Positions 33,250 to 34,713 of a stretch of 34,713 nucleotides of DNA are shown here, one piece after another. Both the position numbers and the translations under genes were made by a program. The stretch is from Chthoniobacterales bacterium (lineage in GTDB: Bacteria > Verrucomicrobiota > Verrucomicrobiia > Chthoniobacterales > UBA10450), in NCBI GenBank assembly GCA_013695925.1, contig JACCZO010000180.1, forward strand, positions 1-34,713. The letters are read 5' to 3'. Numbering within the stretch: the first letter of the stretch is position 1; each line of letters begins with the position of its first letter. Below the pieces are notes generated by a model. That model ran no database searches. It saw only the letters and a list, made by a program, of their open reading frames with translations, and had not been told where the DNA came from.

Positions 33250-33500
33250 TCCGTTCCTCCTTTCCAAATCGTGCGCGCAATCTGCCGACCAGCGCGCGAC
33301 GGTTTCGTTAGACTTGCGGCGCGTAGCGGGCCGGCCTCGATTTTTTCCGGACTCTGATGCCAGGCCACCGGGAGGCCTTTTTCCATCAGCAATCCACGCA
33401 ACTCGCTTTCCAGCACGTCGCCGATCCGCCAGCGATCACCCGGGGCAAAGCCGTGCAGGACCAGCTCCTCGATGTGGACCTCGATCTCGCGCGGATTCAT
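33246..33500 (-). CDS. Small conserved eCIS-operon protein
   Basis: An 84-residue protein starting MNPREIEVHIEELVLHGFAPGDRWRIGDVLESELRGLL. It is short and helical, without signal peptide or membrane segment, and basic at its end. Similar small proteins beside the ATPase are common in phage-tail-like clusters, but I recognise no named family. The upstream frame to 33611 is a translated repeat and is rejected as coding. Its stop overlaps the next ATG (ATGA), and it contains that gene's ribosome site. Confidence 0.75.
   Translation of the reverse strand: MNPREIEVHIEELVLHGFAPGDRWRIGDVLESELRGLLMEKGLPVAWHQSPEKIEAGPLRAASLTKPSRAGRQIARTIWKGGTE
33256..33263 (-). promoter_or_regulatory. Strong ribosome-binding site for DUF4157 gene
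   Basis: AAAGGAGG lies six bases before ATG 33249, inside the 3' end of the small upstream gene. It fixes the start of the first DUF4157 gene and is one of the few canonical sites in this operon, so this cargo-like gene may be translated strongly and independently. Confidence 0.85.
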
Positions 33501-33512
33501 AGGACTGAGGTG

Positions 33513-33600
33513 ATCCGCAGATTTCGCAGATTCACGCAGATGATTTGGGGCGCTTTTTCCTTTCCTCAAATCTGCGGACATCTGCGTCATCTGCAGATTA
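33513..33600. repeat. Solo CGCAGATT-type hairpin (family B)
   Basis: An 88-bp hairpin: left arm ATCCGCAGATTTCGCAGATT, right arm AAATCTGCGGACATCTGCG. It lies between the ATPase stop and the start of the small protein (12 bases to the ATG). Same family as 24288-24805 and 26938-27023. Confidence 0.85.
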
Positions 33601-33607
33601 TTTAGTC

Positions 33608-34713
33608 TCATCGCCAGCCTCCCAATTCCGCTTCGGTCAGCGGTTTTTCGAGCTTCTCGTATTCAAGGCGGGCCGCGCCTAACAAATGCGGCATTCGCAC
33701 CGGTTCGCCCGCATCGGCCGCGGCAAAGGCGGCATTGAGCGCGATGCTGCGAATGTTCCCGCCAGAAATCGAAAGGCGGGAAAGGGCGCGCAGGTCCAAT
33801 TGATCGGTCGGCGTTTTCGCAGGGAAAATTCTTTTCCAGATTTCCGCGCGCTGCGCCTGATCGGGAAAGGGAAACTGGACGATGAAGCGCAACCGGCGGA
33901 GGAAAGCCTGATCGAGCGCCTCCTTCATGTTGGTGGTCAGAATCGCCAGCCCGCGATAGGCCTCCATTCGCTGCAGGAGGTAGCTGATCTCGACGTTGGC
34001 GTAACGATCGTGGCTGTCTTTCACCTCGCTCCGTTTGCCGAAGAGCGCGTCGGCCTCGTCGAAGAGCAGGACCGCACCGCCTTCCTCCGCTGCATCGAAG
34101 ACGCGCCGCAGATTCTTTTCCGTCTCGCCGATGTACTTGCTCACCACCGCGCTGAGATCGATCCGGAAAAGATCGAGCCGCATTTCGTTCGCGAGGATTT
34201 CGGCGGCAAGCGTTTTGCCGGTGCCGCTCGGGCCGGCGAAGAGCGCGCTCAAGCCGAGCCCGCGGCTCGATTGCTCGGCGAAACCCCACTCGTCGTAGAC
34301 CCGGCCGCGCTGCCGCAGATGCTGTGCGATCGTCTTCAGCACGGTCATCTGTGGCGTCGGCAGGACGATATCGGCCCAGGTGGCGTTCGAGGTGATGCGC
34401 GGCGCAAGATCCTGCAGGCGCGGACGGGCCTGCAGCCGGCAGGCATCCCAGAGACTCGACTCCGATGGTTCGCCTAACAATCCCGTCGCGGTCGTCCGGA
34501 TCGCGGCGGTGCTGAAGTCGAATTGCGCAACCAAGTGGTCGAGATGTCCGTTCCAGTTGCGGGCGTTTTCCCCGATCGCCTGTTCCCAGGCGAGGCGCTG
34601 CTCCGCCCGAGTTGGCTTCGGCACCTCGATCGTCATCAGCGGCCGCTCTAGATCGCGTCGCGGCTCGCGCGTGGAGATGAGCAACGGCGTGCCCGTGAGC
34701 TCGATCCAGCGCG
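33608..34713 (-). CDS. eCIS AAA+ ATPase (Afp15-like), 5' end cut by window
   Basis: The C-terminal 368 residues of an AAA+ ATPase are visible; the frame is open to the window edge, so the start lies to the right. Walker A is AGPSGTGKT (coded around 34213-34239), Walker B is AVLLFDEADALFGKRSE, sensor 1 is AILTTNMKEALD, and RRLRFIVQFPFPDQAQR with GGNIRSIALNAAF are the arginine-finger and sensor 2 regions. Such ATPases are a standard eCIS component and are thought to help assembly or effector handling. Full-length relatives have an additional N-terminal domain, part of which may be seen in the first 110 residues. The gene heads the visible part of the operon. Confidence 0.93.
   Translation of the reverse strand, partial: RWIELTGTPLLISTREPRRDLERPLMTIEVPKPTRAEQRLAWEQAIGENARNWNGHLDHLVAQFDFSTAAIRTTATGLLGEPSESSLWDACRLQARPRLQDLAPRITSNATWADIVLPTPQMTVLKTIAQHLRQRGRVYDEWGFAEQSSRGLGLSALFAGPSGTGKTLAAEILANEMRLDLFRIDLSAVVSKYIGETEKNLRRVFDAAEEGGAVLLFDEADALFGKRSEVKDSHDRYANVEISYLLQRMEAYRGLAILTTNMKEALDQAFLRRLRFIVQFPFPDQAQRAEIWKRIFPAKTPTDQLDLRALSRLSISGGNIRSIALNAAFAAADAGEPVRMPHLLGAARLEYEKLEKPLTEAELGGWR

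Larger units (their letters stand above)
1841..34479. repeat. Highly iterated motif GCCTAACG(A) across the window
   Basis: Exact octamer on the plus strand begins at 3128, 3663, 5301, 7948, 8917, 9473, 10825, 14611, 16144, 16681, 17404, 18093, 21662, 23061, 28410, 28914, 31055, 31337. Its complement CGTTAGGC begins at 1841, 4313, 4995, 10273, 12808, 13286, 15325, 17629, 19170, 20313, 20600, 21890, 22645, 25663, 26623, 27065, 27691, 29477. The next base is A in 26 and G in 8 of 36. One-mismatch forms occur at 5418, 6533, 7408, 8608, 9937, 12165, 15953, 18444, 18737, 21401, 24817, 29288, 31697, 33677 and 34472. Counts were made by eye. Confidence 0.9.

Noticed and set aside
33501..33611. N-terminal extension of the small eCIS protein
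   Set aside because: The residues are a translation of the family B hairpin; no ribosome site favours it.
1841..34479. Iterated motif as Chi/KOPS-like polar site or telomere repeat (TTAGGC)
   Set aside because: The even 18/18 strand split argues against polar sites, and there are no tandem copies as in telomeres.

Overview
The window is a GC-rich piece of a diderm bacterial chromosome. It carries waaA (lipid A-Kdo), rho, glnE, rsmD, a rhomboid with a Bacteroidota/Verrucomicrobiota-style tail and a DUF4112 protein. Together these suggest a member of the PVC group, most likely Verrucomicrobiota (Chthoniobacter/Udaeobacter-like). That placement is an inference from gene content and protein flavour.

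Left third (1-11.1 kb), housekeeping: the 3' end of a YebC/PmpR regulator, rho, a DUF4112 membrane protein, then leftward glnE with a rhomboid one base upstream, and a leftward diacylglycerol-kinase-like lipid kinase. Rightward from 7460 runs a translationally coupled set, AsmA-like protein - rsmD - waaA, followed by tRNA-Glu(TTC). The convergent gap at 2407-2708 and the gap at 6259-6534 hold strong hairpins and no genes.

Junction (11.1-12.2 kb): a GT25 glycosyltransferase gene lies between the intact tRNA-Glu and a 26-bp near-copy of its 3' end. This is the arrangement left by tRNA-targeted integration.

Right two thirds (12.2-34.7 kb): one long leftward operon for an extracellular contractile injection system (eCIS, phage-tail-like). 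In transcription order: AAA+ ATPase (cut by the window edge), a small conserved protein, three successive eCIS-core (DUF4157) proteins with different C-termini, CIS tube-type protein, LysM protein, gpD-like spike hub, gpV-like spike, PAAR-like tip, gp25, two large baseplate J-type proteins, tail protein I, a DUF6519/beta-helix fibre-like protein with an apparent frameshift, and a LysM-like terminal protein. Sheath and main tube genes are not visible and probably lie to the right. The three DUF4157 proteins end in an unrecognised domain, an Asp-zincin (M35-like) protease and a His/Cys caspase-like segment, so they are candidate cargo or cargo-maturation proteins.

Two overlying patterns stand out. 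First, the octamer GCCTAACG occurs 36 times exactly (18 on each strand by hand count, plus about 15 one-mismatch forms) where about one is expected. It falls in several reading frames, spaced like a DNA-uptake sequence. Second, nearly every uncoupled gene junction in the eCIS operon carries a small inverted-repeat element, two of which contain GxxExxY genes, placed directly upstream of the next start codon.
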